Below are positions 1-9,486 of a stretch of 64,000 nucleotides of DNA, piece by piece. The DNA comes from Streptantibioticus parmotrematis (lineage in GTDB: Bacteria; Actinomycetota; Actinomycetes; Streptomycetales; Streptomycetaceae), in NCBI RefSeq assembly GCF_019890615.1, contig NZ_JAINVZ010000001.1, positions 186,001 through 250,000 on the forward strand. Direction: 5' to 3'. Within the stretch, counting starts at the first letter, position 1; every line of letters begins with the position of its first letter. A program made the translations under genes and the position numbers. Under the pieces are notes generated by a model. It was given only the letters and a program-made list of their open reading frames with translations, made no database searches and was not told the origin of the DNA.

Positions 1-413
1 GCGGTGCCGCCCGCCACCAGGAGCCTGCCGTCCGGCAGTTGGGCGTGGCCCCCGCAGAACATGTCCTTGGGGGTGTCGATCATCTTGAAGGTGTTGCGGA
101 CCGGATCCCACAGCACGCTCTGGAAGGTGCCCGCCCGGAAGTTGCGCTCGTCGTTGCCGGAGCCCGCGATCAGCAGCACCTTGCCGGTGTAGAGCAACGC
201 GGCGTGGATGGAGTTGATGCGGTACTGCTTGGGGACGTCCACCAGGTCCCAGTGCCCGTAACGGGCTTTGTAGGCGGGCTGGTTGATCTGGTACTCGTGG
301 TACGAATGCCGGGCGAACCCCACCGCGGCCGGGCCGTTCATCGCGGCCAGCGCGACCAGCGCGGTGGCGCCGAGCGCGGTCCTACGCGTCTGTGGGCTGG
401 GACGGTACTTCAC
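1..413 (-). CDS. glxA: Galactose oxidase-like radical copper oxidase GlxA, N-terminal part
   Basis: The gene runs off the left edge, so only about 137 N-terminal residues are visible. It starts at a GTG (413-411) and overlaps the end of cslA by about 30 bases, which implies coupled translation. An Arg-rich N-terminus and hydrophobic stretch (residues 10-35) suggest membrane anchoring or export. The kelch-like region follows, with HAALLYTGKVLLIAGSGND and the motif DMFCGGHAQ. That Cys is at the position of the Cys that forms the Tyr-Cys radical cofactor in galactose oxidase (established for the family). In Streptomyces GlxA acts with CslA on a beta-glucan-like polymer at hyphal tips. The identity is secure from sequence plus the adjacent cslA; copper ligands lie outside the window. 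Confidence 0.93.
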   Translation of the reverse strand, partial: MKYRPSPQTRRTALGATALVALAAMNGPAAVGFARHSYHEYQINQPAYKARYGHWDLVDVPKQYRINSIHAALLYTGKVLLIAGSGNDERNFRAGTFQSVLWDPVRNTFKMIDTPKDMFCGGHAQLPDGRLLVAGGT

Positions 414-2301
414 AGGTTGCCTCCCTTTCCGTGCCGAGTTCGGTGGGACGTGCGGCGGTTCGTGCGAACCCGCCGCACAGTGCGCTCCAGCGCCGCCGCA
501 GGGCCGGGGCCTGCCAGACGGCGACCGGGGTGAGGGCGATGAGCGTGGCCATCGACGCCCAAAGGCGCATGGTGAGCGTGGTGTTGTCCAGGAATGCCGA
601 GGCGAGTAGCGATCCGCCGAAGACCGCGGCCCAACTCAGGTGGGTGGAGAAGGTCGCCAGCCGGTCGGGGCTGGCGGAGTCCCCCTTGGGGGTGACGACG
701 AAGCCTGCCTTGCGGCGCAGCAGGGCGCCGACGAACGACCGCGCGTACAGCGGTGCGGACAGCGCCGACATCACCATGCCCGCCACGCCTGAGGAGCCCT
801 CCGGCTCGTGCGGGCTGACGTTGTGCCGCCGGTTCCACAGGTACAGCCCGATCTGGAGCGCGGCGGCGTCGCTGTAGAGCATCATCCAGATCTGCGACGG
901 CACCTGCACGCCCGAGGCGCCCAGGCCCAGGAACAGGGCACAGGAGACGCCGCCGAGGATCCAGTTGAGGGCCGACATCGGGTAGAAGGTCACCAGCAGC
1001 GAGTAGTTGAGCAGCCGTCCGGGGGAGAGGGAGAACGGCTTGCGCCAGAACTGCCGCAGCAGCGTCTCGTACGTGCCCCGGCTCCAGCGCAGCTGCTGGT
1101 TGAAGAAGTCCGTCCAGGACGAGGGGCCCTCGCCGACCGCCAGCACGTCGGGGGTGTAGACCGAGCGCCACAGGTTGCCGGTGGCCGGGTTGCGGCTGCT
1201 GTGCAGTTCCAGGCCGGTGGCCATGTCCTCGGTGATGGAGTCGTACAACCCGCCGACCTGGCGCAGCGCGTCGACGCGCACGCAGTTGTTGGTGCCCACG
1301 AACATCGGCGCCCGGTAGGCGTTGCCGGCCCGCTGGATGAGCGCGTGGAAGAGGAACTGCTGGCTCTCCGACGCCCTGGTGACCGGGGTGTCGCAGTTGC
1401 CGTACACCTGCGGGCCCACCACGAACGCCACGTCGGGGTCGCGGAAGTAGCCGAGCATGCGCTCGAGGAACTGCGGCAGCGGCACGTGGTCGGTGTCGAC
1501 GCAGGCCATGAACTCGTAGTCGTCGCCGTGCGCGTCGAGCCAGGCGTTGTAGTTGCCGTGCTTGGTCCTGGCCCGGAAGGCGCCGGTGGGCCGGTTCCAC
1601 TTCTCGACGCCCTTGCGGGAGAAGTGCCGCACCCCCAGCCGTTCGCACAACTCCTTGACCTCGTCGGCGTCCCCCTCGTCCAGCAGCCACACGTCCAGCG
1701 GCCCCTCGTGCCGCAGCCGCACCGCGCCCTGGAGGGTGGCGCGCAGCATCTCCAGCGGTTCCTTGCCGGGGACGAAGCTGGTCAGGAACGCCACCCGGGA
1801 GCCGGTTCGCGGGACCACCGGCACCGGGTCGCGGGCGACCAGCGTGGCATGCGCGTTGGAGGTGACGGTCACTAGCCGGAAGGTCTCGATGAGCCCGATG
1901 CACACCAGCATCACCACGTCCGCCGTGGTCTGCCACCACGGCACGTAGCGCTGGTGCGTCCAGTGCTCCGGCAGCAGCAGCCACACCAGCAGCACCAGGG
2001 AGACCACCGGCGCGGCCGCCAGCAGCAGCGCGGTGCGCTTGCGGTGCGGTCCGGTCGCCAGCAGGCCGCGGTAGCGCACCCGGTGGATTCCGTCGGGGCC
2101 GGGCTCGGGCTCGGTGAGCGGCCCGGCGAGGCGGCTGAAGCGCTCGTAGTCGTACGGCCCGGTGACGGGCCGGGAGCCGGGCTCGGCACGGGGGGCGCGT
2201 TGGGGTGTCCGTGGCCCCGGCGTCGCGGGGCGGACCGCGGTCGGGTCGGTCACGGCGGCGACCGCGGTGGTCTCCACGTCATTGCCCTGGGAAATCGTCA
2301 C
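382..2301 (-). CDS. cslA: Cellulose synthase-like processive glycosyltransferase CslA (GT2)
   Basis: This is a membrane GT2 synthase of 639 residues that should build a beta-linked glucan-type polymer at the hyphal tip. Two N-terminal helices (about residues 80-100 and 115-135) precede the catalytic domain, which has the processive-synthase signature: VDTD near residue 268, TED near 356 and QQLRW near 402. Several C-terminal helices follow. The start chosen is GTG at 2301, because GGAGA lies about 5 bases upstream; an upstream TTG at 2370 would add 23 residues but has no clear ribosome site. It is followed by overlapping glxA, the arrangement known in Streptomyces. Divergent to it is a Pel-like gene set, which is unusual. 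Confidence 0.93.
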   Translation of the reverse strand: MTISQGNDVETTAVAAVTDPTAVRPATPGPRTPQRAPRAEPGSRPVTGPYDYERFSRLAGPLTEPEPGPDGIHRVRYRGLLATGPHRKRTALLLAAAPVVSLVLLVWLLLPEHWTHQRYVPWWQTTADVVMLVCIGLIETFRLVTVTSNAHATLVARDPVPVVPRTGSRVAFLTSFVPGKEPLEMLRATLQGAVRLRHEGPLDVWLLDEGDADEVKELCERLGVRHFSRKGVEKWNRPTGAFRARTKHGNYNAWLDAHGDDYEFMACVDTDHVPLPQFLERMLGYFRDPDVAFVVGPQVYGNCDTPVTRASESQQFLFHALIQRAGNAYRAPMFVGTNNCVRVDALRQVGGLYDSITEDMATGLELHSSRNPATGNLWRSVYTPDVLAVGEGPSSWTDFFNQQLRWSRGTYETLLRQFWRKPFSLSPGRLLNYSLLVTFYPMSALNWILGGVSCALFLGLGASGVQVPSQIWMMLYSDAAALQIGLYLWNRRHNVSPHEPEGSSGVAGMVMSALSAPLYARSFVGALLRRKAGFVVTPKGDSASPDRLATFSTHLSWAAVFGGSLLASAFLDNTTLTMRLWASMATLIALTPVAVWQAPALRRRWSALCGGFARTAARPTELGTEREATCEVPSQPTDA

Positions 2302-2372
2302 GGCGTCTCCGGGCCGATCATGGGGCCGGATACCCGAAAAGTCGTAAAGATCATGATCGCATAGTGACAAAT

Positions 2373-2394
2373 GCTGCCCGCTCCATCGGGCAGC
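2373..2394. promoter_or_regulatory. Inverted repeat upstream of cslA
   Basis: A perfect 8-base inverted repeat (GCTGCCCG / CGGGCAGC) with a 6-base loop lies about 70 bases upstream of the cslA start. A 10-base palindrome GATCATGATC sits between it and the gene (2349-2358). There is no T-tract, so an operator or leader hairpin is more likely than a terminator. The regulator is unknown. Confidence 0.45.
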
Positions 2395-3028
2395 GCCGTT
2401 CTTCGGCGTGGCGTGAAACTGGGGTATGTCATCGGATCATCGCACTATCGGATAGGTGTCACTCGGGCGGGCGGCCCCTCCGGATGTTCGCCGACCGCCC
2501 ATTCGCCCTTCTCCGCCGCGCCATGGCCCACCCGGCACTCCGGGCACTCACGCCCCGCGGGGAAAGCCCCGCGGAAAAACTCGGAACTTCCTGTGGAATT
2601 GCTGTGCGCCGAATTCCGGTCCACGGTTGACCGAATACGGACACCCGCAAGATCGGAACAGGAAAGCGCATTCCCTCCGTGCGGCCCGCGATCCGCCCAC
2701 GTCATGGCCCGAGGCCCTTCCCGCCCCCCGCCCTGACCACTGGTTTCCGAACGGCAAGTGACGGAGAGTTCGCGCCAGATCCATGATTCGTCGCCGTAAA
2801 ACGTGCCGCTGCCCCCAGAATGTGACCTGCGAGCGGGGGGTCGACCCCGTTCGTGCCGCTCACGCCGACGTCGAATATCGCGCTATCCGGCGGGACGGGA
2901 GTACCGGACACGAAGTCCGCGAACACCACACGGCAACACCATCCACGGGCGGCGCATACCACTGGAGTGTGTCCGCCCGCATAACCGACCGGAGCGGTAG
3001 GGGAAATACCGTTCCAGGGGGGACACCC
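2395..3028. other. Long divergent intergenic region, cslA / CE18 deacetylase
   Basis: About 630 bases separate the inverted repeat from the deacetylase start, and no convincing gene is seen. Open frames here lack codon bias and recognisable domains. A GC-rich hairpin (2555-2562 pairing with 2567-2574, loop AAAG) is followed by AAAAAC; on either strand the U-tract expected of an intrinsic terminator is not in the right place. The region probably carries both divergent promoters. Confidence 0.5.
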
Positions 3029-5212
3029 ATGGGCTGGATAACGCGTGCCACCGCATTGTCCGCCGCCGCGGCGTTACTCACGCTCGGCGGACCGGTCGCG
3101 GGGGCGAGCGCCGACTCGCCGGCACCGAGAGTCGATCTGAACGTCCTCGTGGTGGACGACGGAGGACCGGCCGTCGCGGCCATCACCTCCGAACTCGCCA
3201 GTGAGGGAACCCCGTACACCAAGGTCGATCTGACCAGCAGCACCAGACCCACCATCGACGCCGCCTTCCTCAGCGACACCGTGGACGGCGTCCCGCGTGC
3301 GAAGTTCCAGGCGGTCGTGCTGCCGGACGACAACCCGTTCGGCGCCGACCCGGCCGAGATGGACGCCATCGCCTCGTACGAGAAGGACTTCGGCATCCGC
3401 CAGGTCGACGCGTACAACTACGCGGACCCGGACGTCGGGCTCAACTACCCGCAGAGCGGCGGCTACATCGGCTCCCTCGACGGGGACACCGGACAGGTCA
3501 CCACCGAGGGGGAGGCCGGGCCGTTCGGCTACCTCAAGGGCAGTGTGCCGTTCGAGGACAACTCGCCGACGGTGACCGAGAGTTACGGGTACCTGTCGAC
3601 GCCGCTGACCGCGATGGCGGCCGGCGACAGCTTCACGCCGCTGGTCGACATGGCGATCCCCGGCGCCGACGCGCGCGGCTCGCTGGTCGGGGAGTACGAC
3701 CACGACGGCCGCAGCGAACTCGTCGTCACCTTCGCGTACAACCAGTACCAGGAGCAGTACCGGCTGCTCGCCCGCGGCATGGTCGAGTGGATGACGCAGG
3801 GCGTGCACCTGGGGACCGACCGCAACTACTTCTCCGTCAACGTCGACGACGTCTTCCTCGCCGACGACCGGTGGAACACCACCCTCAAGTGCACACCCGG
3901 TGACGTCGACTGCCCGGTCGGCACGGACGGCAACGACCCGGACCCGATCCGGATGAGCGTCGCCGACGCGCAGTACGCCCAGCAGTGGGAACAGAGCAAC
4001 GGCCTCACCTTCGACCTGGTCTTCAACGGCGGCGGCAGCGACGACTACAAGTCGGACAACGGCGGCACCGACCCGATGGCGCAGCAACTGATCTCCGAGA
4101 AGGACTCCTTCCGCTGGGTCAACCACACCTACGACCACGAGTTCCTCGGCTGCGTGCAGAACGTGACCGTGGTGCCCTGGACCTGCACCACCGACGCCTC
4201 CGGCACCACCGAGTGGACCCCGCAGTCCACCATCGAGTCGGAGATCACCCAGAACGAGGCCTGGGCCGCCGCGAACGGACTTCCCCTCAACCCCGCGGAA
4301 CTGGTCACCGGTGAGCACTCCGGCCTGGAGATCCAGCCGCAGCAGCCGCAGGACAACCCCAACCTGGCCCCCGCGCTCGCCCGGACCGGCATCCAGTGGG
4401 TCGCGAGCGACTCCTCCCGCGAACCGGCGCAGCGATCCGTGGGATCGGCGCTCACCGTGCCGCGCACGCCGATGAACGTCTACTACAACGCCGGTCACGC
4501 CAACGAGGAGACCGACGAGTACAACTGGATCTACACCAGCAAGGCCCAGGGCGGCAGCGGCCTGTGCGACAGCGCGGGCAACTCCACCTGCCTGTCCGCG
4601 CCGCTGGACGACACCACCGGCTACACGTCCTACATCGTGCCGACCGAGGCCAAGATCGACCTCGGCCACATCCTGAACAACGACCCCGACCCGTTCTTCA
4701 TCCACCAGTCGAACCTGTCCGAGGACCGCATCGCCTACCCGGCGCTGGACGCCATCCTCAGCGCGTACCATTCGCTCTTCGCCGACAACACCCCGTTCGT
4801 CAACCAGCGGATGGCGGACATCGGCACCGAGCTGAAGCAGCAGGCCGACTGGAACACCGCCGTCAGCAACGGTTCGGTGACCGCCTACCGGGTCGGTGAC
4901 ACCGCCACCGTCGACGCGCCCAGCGGCGTGCAGGTCCCGCTGACCGTGCCGACCGGCAGCCGGCAGGTCCAGGGCGACGGCACCACCACCGCCTTCGGCG
5001 GCGCCTACGCCGGCACGCTCACCGGCTGGGCGTCCCCGGCCACCGCGCAGACCGCGGTCACGGTGAACCTGCCGGGCAGCGCCACGCCCGCAGCCCTCGC
5101 CCACCACCGCACGACCGCCGCCGCCAGGGTCCCGGCGCTCACGGTCCGGCCCGCCGTGCCGGGCGGCGTGCGCAAGGCCGTGCCCATCGGCCCCGGCGAC
5201 ATCCGCCAGTAG
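3029..5212 (+). CDS. Secreted CE18-type (Agd3/PelA-like) exopolysaccharide deacetylase
   Basis: This 727-residue protein begins with a Sec signal peptide (residues 1-30, cleavage near GASADS). A flavodoxin-like N-terminal part (LNVLVVDDGG, about 37-300) leads into a deacetylase-like core. VNVDDVF (Asp 273/274) and NHTYDHE (His 366 and His 370) match the Asp and HxxxH metal-binding signature of polysaccharide deacetylases, in the arrangement of the Agd3/PelA C-terminal family CE18. Those enzymes remove acetyl groups from GalNAc-containing polymers outside the cell. The start at ATG 3029 has GGGGGA upstream and gives the signal peptide; the frame is open to 2783 but without one. It heads a set with pelF. 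Family membership is inferred from motifs and context and has not been searched. Confidence 0.72.
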   Translation: MGWITRATALSAAAALLTLGGPVAGASADSPAPRVDLNVLVVDDGGPAVAAITSELASEGTPYTKVDLTSSTRPTIDAAFLSDTVDGVPRAKFQAVVLPDDNPFGADPAEMDAIASYEKDFGIRQVDAYNYADPDVGLNYPQSGGYIGSLDGDTGQVTTEGEAGPFGYLKGSVPFEDNSPTVTESYGYLSTPLTAMAAGDSFTPLVDMAIPGADARGSLVGEYDHDGRSELVVTFAYNQYQEQYRLLARGMVEWMTQGVHLGTDRNYFSVNVDDVFLADDRWNTTLKCTPGDVDCPVGTDGNDPDPIRMSVADAQYAQQWEQSNGLTFDLVFNGGGSDDYKSDNGGTDPMAQQLISEKDSFRWVNHTYDHEFLGCVQNVTVVPWTCTTDASGTTEWTPQSTIESEITQNEAWAAANGLPLNPAELVTGEHSGLEIQPQQPQDNPNLAPALARTGIQWVASDSSREPAQRSVGSALTVPRTPMNVYYNAGHANEETDEYNWIYTSKAQGGSGLCDSAGNSTCLSAPLDDTTGYTSYIVPTEAKIDLGHILNNDPDPFFIHQSNLSEDRIAYPALDAILSAYHSLFADNTPFVNQRMADIGTELKQQADWNTAVSNGSVTAYRVGDTATVDAPSGVQVPLTVPTGSRQVQGDGTTTAFGGAYAGTLTGWASPATAQTAVTVNLPGSATPAALAHHRTTAAARVPALTVRPAVPGGVRKAVPIGPGDIRQ

Positions 5213-5269
5213 GCGACATCCGCGCGTAGTCACACCGCACCACGGACGGGTCAGGACCGACAGACCCGG

Positions 5270-5302
5270 GCCGGGGCACCGGAGACGATCCGGTGCCCCG
5301 GC
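5270..5302 (+). terminator. Strong hairpin between deacetylase gene and pelF
   Basis: A perfect 14-base stem (5270-5283 with 5289-5302) and 5-base loop lies 34 bases before the pelF start. There is no T-run, as is common in high-GC actinobacteria. It could end the deacetylase transcript partially or separate expression of the secreted enzyme from the biosynthetic genes. Confidence 0.6.
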
Positions 5303-5336
5303 ACCGCACGAGGCAAATCGGGGGAACCGAATCACC

Positions 5337-6881
5337 ATGCGCAACTCCGCCATGTGCCGAACCGGCGGCGCCGAACCGGGCGCCATCACAGTGACCCTGC
5401 TCACCGAGGGCACCTATCCGCACAGCCACGGCGGCGTCAGCGTGTGGTGCGACCAACTGGTGCAGGGCATGCCTGATGTGGATTTCCGTATCGTCGCGGT
5501 GACCGGCACCGGCCAGGAGCCGGTGGCCTGGGAACTGCCTCCCCACGTGCACGAGGTGACCGCCATGCCGCTGTGGGGCCCGCCGCCCGCCGGACGCGCA
5601 CCCCGCGGCCGACGCCGCCGCGCCTTCCTGGAGGGCTACGAACGCTTCCTGCTCGCGCTGCTCGATCCGGCCCACGAGGCCGAGTTCGGGCCGCGGTTGT
5701 ACGGGCTCGCCGCCGCGGCCCAGGCCGGGACGCTCGGCGCCGCGCTGCGCTCCGAGGCCGCGGTGCGCGTGCTGACCGCCGTGTGGCGTCGCCCCGGAAG
5801 GGAGACCGCCGCGGCCCGCCCCACCGCCTACGACGCGTTGACCGCCACCGACCTGCTGGAGCACGCGTTGCGCCCGCTCGCCGCGCCCGCGCCCCGGGAC
5901 GGCGTGACCCACGCCGTCAGCGGCGGCCTCGCGGCACTGCCCGGGCTGGTCGCCCGACACCTGCACGGCACCCCGTTCCTCCTCACCGAACACGGCGTCT
6001 ACCTGCGCGAGCGCTATCTCGGCTACCGCACGGGCCCCTACGCCTGGCCGGTGAAGGCGCTGGTCCTCGGGTTCTTCCGCATGCTGGCCAGGGAGAGCTA
6101 TCTGCGCGCCGCGCTGGTCACCCCCGGAAACCGCTACAACCGCCGCTGGGAGGAACACGGCGGCGCCGCCCCCGCACGCATCCGCACCGTCTACAACGGA
6201 GTGGACCCGGGCGCCTTCCCACCCGCGGGACCCGAGCCGGACACCCCGACGCTCAGCTGGGCCGGACGGGTCGATCCCATCAAGGACCTGGAGACGCTGA
6301 TCCGCGCCTTCGCCCTGGTCCACGCCGAACTCCCGGCCGCCAGGCTGCGGTTGTTCGGTGGCACACCCCGCGGCGGCGAGGCGTACCGCGAACGCTGCCA
6401 GGCGCTCGCCGCCGAACTCGGCATCGCCGCGTCGGTCACCTTCGAAGGCCGGGTGGACGACATCCGCGACGCCTACGCCGCCGGGAACGTGGTGATGCTC
6501 TCCAGCATCAGCGAAGGCTTCCCCTTCACCCTGATCGAAGCGATGTCCTGCGGCCGGGCCACCGTCTCCACCGACGTCGGCGGCGTGCGCGAGGCGGTCG
6601 GCGACACCGGGCTCGTCGTCCCGCCGCGCGAGCCGGAACAGATGGCCCGCGCCGCGCTCGACCTGCTGAACGACCCGCGGCGCCGGGCGCGTATGGGCGA
6701 GGGCGCGCGACTGCGCGTCGTGGAGCGCTTCACCCTGCGCCGGACCATCGACACCTTCCGCTCCGTCTACCACGAACTCGCCGGATCGCAGGGGCGGTTG
6801 GCGGGCCGCGAGCCGCTGTCCGGGTGGGCCGGGCCGTCCCCGGCCGCCCTGAGGCCCGTCGCCGCCGCGGGTGCCCGATGA
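5337..6881 (+). CDS. pelF: PelF-type glycosyltransferase (DUF3492 + GT4)
   Basis: The protein (514 residues) is a cytoplasmic retaining glycosyltransferase of the PelF family, the polymerising enzyme of Pel exopolysaccharide. The N-terminal DUF3492 signature is clear: VTLLTEGTYPHSHGGVSVWCDQL at about residues 18-40 (TEGTYP..GGVS..C) and TEHGVYLRERYLG near 220. The GT4 half contains WAGRVDPIKDL and the E-x7-E nucleotide-sugar motif SEGFPFTLIEAMS near 393-405. ATG 5337 has GGGGGA upstream. Its stop overlaps the next start in an ATGA, so PelF and the membrane protein are translationally coupled, as expected for a synthase-exporter pair. The polymer made here is not known. Confidence 0.9.
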   Translation: MRNSAMCRTGGAEPGAITVTLLTEGTYPHSHGGVSVWCDQLVQGMPDVDFRIVAVTGTGQEPVAWELPPHVHEVTAMPLWGPPPAGRAPRGRRRRAFLEGYERFLLALLDPAHEAEFGPRLYGLAAAAQAGTLGAALRSEAAVRVLTAVWRRPGRETAAARPTAYDALTATDLLEHALRPLAAPAPRDGVTHAVSGGLAALPGLVARHLHGTPFLLTEHGVYLRERYLGYRTGPYAWPVKALVLGFFRMLARESYLRAALVTPGNRYNRRWEEHGGAAPARIRTVYNGVDPGAFPPAGPEPDTPTLSWAGRVDPIKDLETLIRAFALVHAELPAARLRLFGGTPRGGEAYRERCQALAAELGIAASVTFEGRVDDIRDAYAAGNVVMLSSISEGFPFTLIEAMSCGRATVSTDVGGVREAVGDTGLVVPPREPEQMARAALDLLNDPRRRARMGEGARLRVVERFTLRRTIDTFRSVYHELAGSQGRLAGREPLSGWAGPSPAALRPVAAAGAR

Positions 6882-8347
6882 GCGCCCCGCTGCGGCTGCT
6901 GCCGGGCGGCGCCGACGGTTCGGCGCGGACGGAGACCGGGGACAGCCTGCCGACGCTGCCGAGACCGCGCCGAAGACCGAAGTGGGCCGCCCCCGACCCG
7001 CTGGACGAACTGGCCGAGCGCCTCGCGGACGTGTGCGCGGGCGCCGTCCACCCGTACGAGATCGCCGCCGTGCTGGAGTCCGACGGGATCTCCGACGAGC
7101 AGATCACCGGGGTCTACGGACGCCGCGACCTGTTCGCGATCGCCGAGGAACTGTACGCCCGCGTCCCACGCCGCTACCCGCAGCCGCCGCTCGCGGACGA
7201 CCCGTGGCGCGCGGACGGCGTGCGGTGCCTGCTGCGCGGCCTGGTCTTCGCCCTGCCCGGTGTCGCCTACGTCCTGGCCGGGCACCTGCTGTCCGGCCCC
7301 GCGGACGGCTACGGTCTGCCCTCCGGGACCCCTGCGCTGGCCGCTGCGGCGCTCACCGGATGGGCGTGGAACCAGGCGCTCGCGCACCGCGCCTACCTCT
7401 GGCTCGCCGCCCGGGGCCGCCGGGGCGCTGCCCGCTGCCTGCTCGCCGGTGCCCCGGCGGGCACGGCACTGGCCTGCGGCGTCGCCCTCGCGCTGCCGGG
7501 CGCCACCGCCACCATGGCGTTCGTCGCCGGACAGGCGGTCTACCTCGCGGCGGCCACCGCGCTGCTCGTGCTGGGCAGCGAACGCGACCTGCTCGCCGCC
7601 CTCGCGCCGGCCGTGGCGGGCGCGATCGTCCTGCCCGTCACGCACGCGCCGCAGTGGGCCCGCACCGCGGCCCTGCTGACCTCCCTCGTCCTGGCCGTGG
7701 CCGCCTCGGCCCGCCGCCTGACCACGGCCGCCCGCACCCCGGCCGGGCCGGGCGGGCGGCCCCGACCACCGCTGCGTTCCGTGCCGTTCGGCCTCTTCGG
7801 GCTCGCGGGCGGCGCGCTCACCCTGCTCGCCGTCTTCGGCGACGTCCTCGGCCGGGCCCCCGGCGCCGCGGTGCACGGACCGCTCGCCGTCGCGCTCACC
7901 CTCAGCATGGGACCGGCCGAGTGGTCGCTGTACCGCTACCGCTCCCGCGCCCTCGCCGCCCTGCGGCACACGTCGACACCGGGCGCGTTCCGGCGCCGCG
8001 CCGGCGTCGTCCTGCTCGGCTGTCTCGGCGGCTACCTCACCGTGCTCACCGTCCTGCTGCTCGCCGCCGCGCTGCTGTGGCCCTCGGCCGCTCCACATGA
8101 CGTGGCGTCGGCCGTCGCGCTGCCCGCGCTCGGGGCGGTGCTGTGGCTGGCCCTGCTGCTCCAGGCGTTCGGCGTCGCCTGGTGGCCCGCGGCGCTGTGC
8201 GCCCTCGCCGCCGCGACCGAACTCGCCCTCACGGAAAGCCGGTTGGCCCCACCCGATGCCGTGCGCGCCGTCACCGGGTGGTGTACCGCCGCGCTGCTCG
8301 GGCTGCTCGCCCGCACCCTCCTGGGCCGCGTCACCGCCCACCGCTGA
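6878..8347 (+). CDS. Polytopic membrane protein, probable PelG-like exporter
   Basis: The protein has 489 residues. About 100 N-terminal residues are soluble and rich in charged residues, followed by roughly 12 hydrophobic helices from residue 118 to the end. Size and topology resemble PelG, the MOP-type transporter partner of PelF, and the segment SMGPAEWSLYRYRSR recalls the GPLQ...TRY region of PelG, but the similarity is weak by eye. The soluble N-terminus is not typical of PelG. Translational coupling to pelF (ATGA overlap at 6878) supports a role in exporting the PelF product. It could instead be a lineage-specific replacement for PelE/PelG. Confidence 0.6.
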   Translation: MSAPLRLLPGGADGSARTETGDSLPTLPRPRRRPKWAAPDPLDELAERLADVCAGAVHPYEIAAVLESDGISDEQITGVYGRRDLFAIAEELYARVPRRYPQPPLADDPWRADGVRCLLRGLVFALPGVAYVLAGHLLSGPADGYGLPSGTPALAAAALTGWAWNQALAHRAYLWLAARGRRGAARCLLAGAPAGTALACGVALALPGATATMAFVAGQAVYLAAATALLVLGSERDLLAALAPAVAGAIVLPVTHAPQWARTAALLTSLVLAVAASARRLTTAARTPAGPGGRPRPPLRSVPFGLFGLAGGALTLLAVFGDVLGRAPGAAVHGPLAVALTLSMGPAEWSLYRYRSRALAALRHTSTPGAFRRRAGVVLLGCLGGYLTVLTVLLLAAALLWPSAAPHDVASAVALPALGAVLWLALLLQAFGVAWWPAALCALAAATELALTESRLAPPDAVRAVTGWCTAALLGLLARTLLGRVTAHR

Positions 8348-8471
8348 ACCCCGTACCGCCCGCGACGCCTCACCGGCACCGGCGGGCGGGCGGTCACCGC
8401 AACCCGCCGTCGCGACCAGCGTTCCGCGACGGACGAGTCCACACCCCCGCACCCCATCAGGAGGCCCCGTC

Positions 8472-9473
8472 GTGGGACAACCAACCACCGTCGCCGTCAC
8501 CGGAGCAGAGGGATTCATCGGCTCGCATCTCGTGCACACCCTGGTCGCCTCGGGACACCGGGTACGCGCCATGGTGCAGTACAACTCCTTCTCCTCCTAC
8601 GGCTGGCTGGAGCTGCTGCCGCCACCCGTACTGGACCACGTGGAGGTCGTGCTCGGCGACGTGCGCGACGCGGCGTCCGTGAACGACCTGGTCGCGGGCG
8701 CCGAGACCGTCTACCACCTGGCCGCGCTGATCGCGATCCCGTACTCCTACCGGGCACCGCACTCGTACGTCGAGACCAACGTCACCGGCACCCTCAACGT
8801 CCTCGAAGCCGTCCGCAGGCGGGAGATCCCGCGTCTGGTGCACACCTCCACCAGCGAGACGTACGGCACCGCGCGCACGGTGCCGATCAGCGAGGACCAC
8901 CCCATCCACGCGCAGTCCCCGTACGCCGCGTCCAAGGCGGGCGCCGACCGGCTCGCGGAGAGCTACCACGCCAGCTTCGGCACCCCCGTCGTGACGCTGC
9001 GGCCCTTCAACACCTACGGGCCCCGGCAGTCGATGCGCGCCGTCATCCCGACCGTCATCGGCCAACTCGCCGCGGGGGAACGCACGGTGACCCTCGGCGA
9101 CCTGCGTCCCACCCGCGACTTCACCTACGTCGCCGACACCGCCGCCGCGTTCGTCGCGGTGGGCACCGCGCCGCACGAGTCCGTCGCCGGGCGCACCTTC
9201 AACGCGGGCACCGGCGGCGAGATCTCTGTCGGCGACCTGGTCGCGCTCATCGGCAAGGTGATGGACACCGAGGTGGAGGTGCGCGAGGACCCCGACCGGG
9301 TCAGACCCGCCGCGTCCGAGGTGATGCGCCTGGTCTGCGACGCCTCGCACCTGCGCGTCACGACCGGCTGGGCGCCCGCGCACTCGCTGGAGGAAGGCCT
9401 CGCCGCCACCGCGGAGTTCTTCCGCGACCCGGCCAACCTGGCCCGCTACAAGACGACCCTCTACAACGTCTGA
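8472..9473 (+). CDS. NDP-sugar 4,6-dehydratase / epimerase (extended SDR, LegB-like)
   Basis: This is a 333-residue extended short-chain dehydrogenase acting on a nucleotide sugar. The Rossmann motif TGAEGFIGSH is at residues 10-19, followed by VQYNSFSSYGWLE, a stretch typical of the LegB/ArnA-like 4,6-dehydratase group. The active site has STS and YAASK (Tyr-x3-Lys), and RPFNTYGPRQ is also conserved. GTG 8472 is preceded by AGGAGG at 7 bases. In a Pel-like cluster it may supply an epimerised or 6-deoxy-4-keto NDP-sugar. Which reaction it performs, epimerase or dehydratase, cannot be read from the motifs alone. Confidence 0.78.
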   Translation: MGQPTTVAVTGAEGFIGSHLVHTLVASGHRVRAMVQYNSFSSYGWLELLPPPVLDHVEVVLGDVRDAASVNDLVAGAETVYHLAALIAIPYSYRAPHSYVETNVTGTLNVLEAVRRREIPRLVHTSTSETYGTARTVPISEDHPIHAQSPYAASKAGADRLAESYHASFGTPVVTLRPFNTYGPRQSMRAVIPTVIGQLAAGERTVTLGDLRPTRDFTYVADTAAAFVAVGTAPHESVAGRTFNAGTGGEISVGDLVALIGKVMDTEVEVREDPDRVRPAASEVMRLVCDASHLRVTTGWAPAHSLEEGLAATAEFFRDPANLARYKTTLYNV

Positions 9474-9486
9474 CCTGGGGGAGACC

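Noticed and set aside
2555..2580. Hairpin followed by A-run as a terminator
   Set aside because: The A-run follows the stem on the plus strand, so a U-run would not follow it on either transcript.
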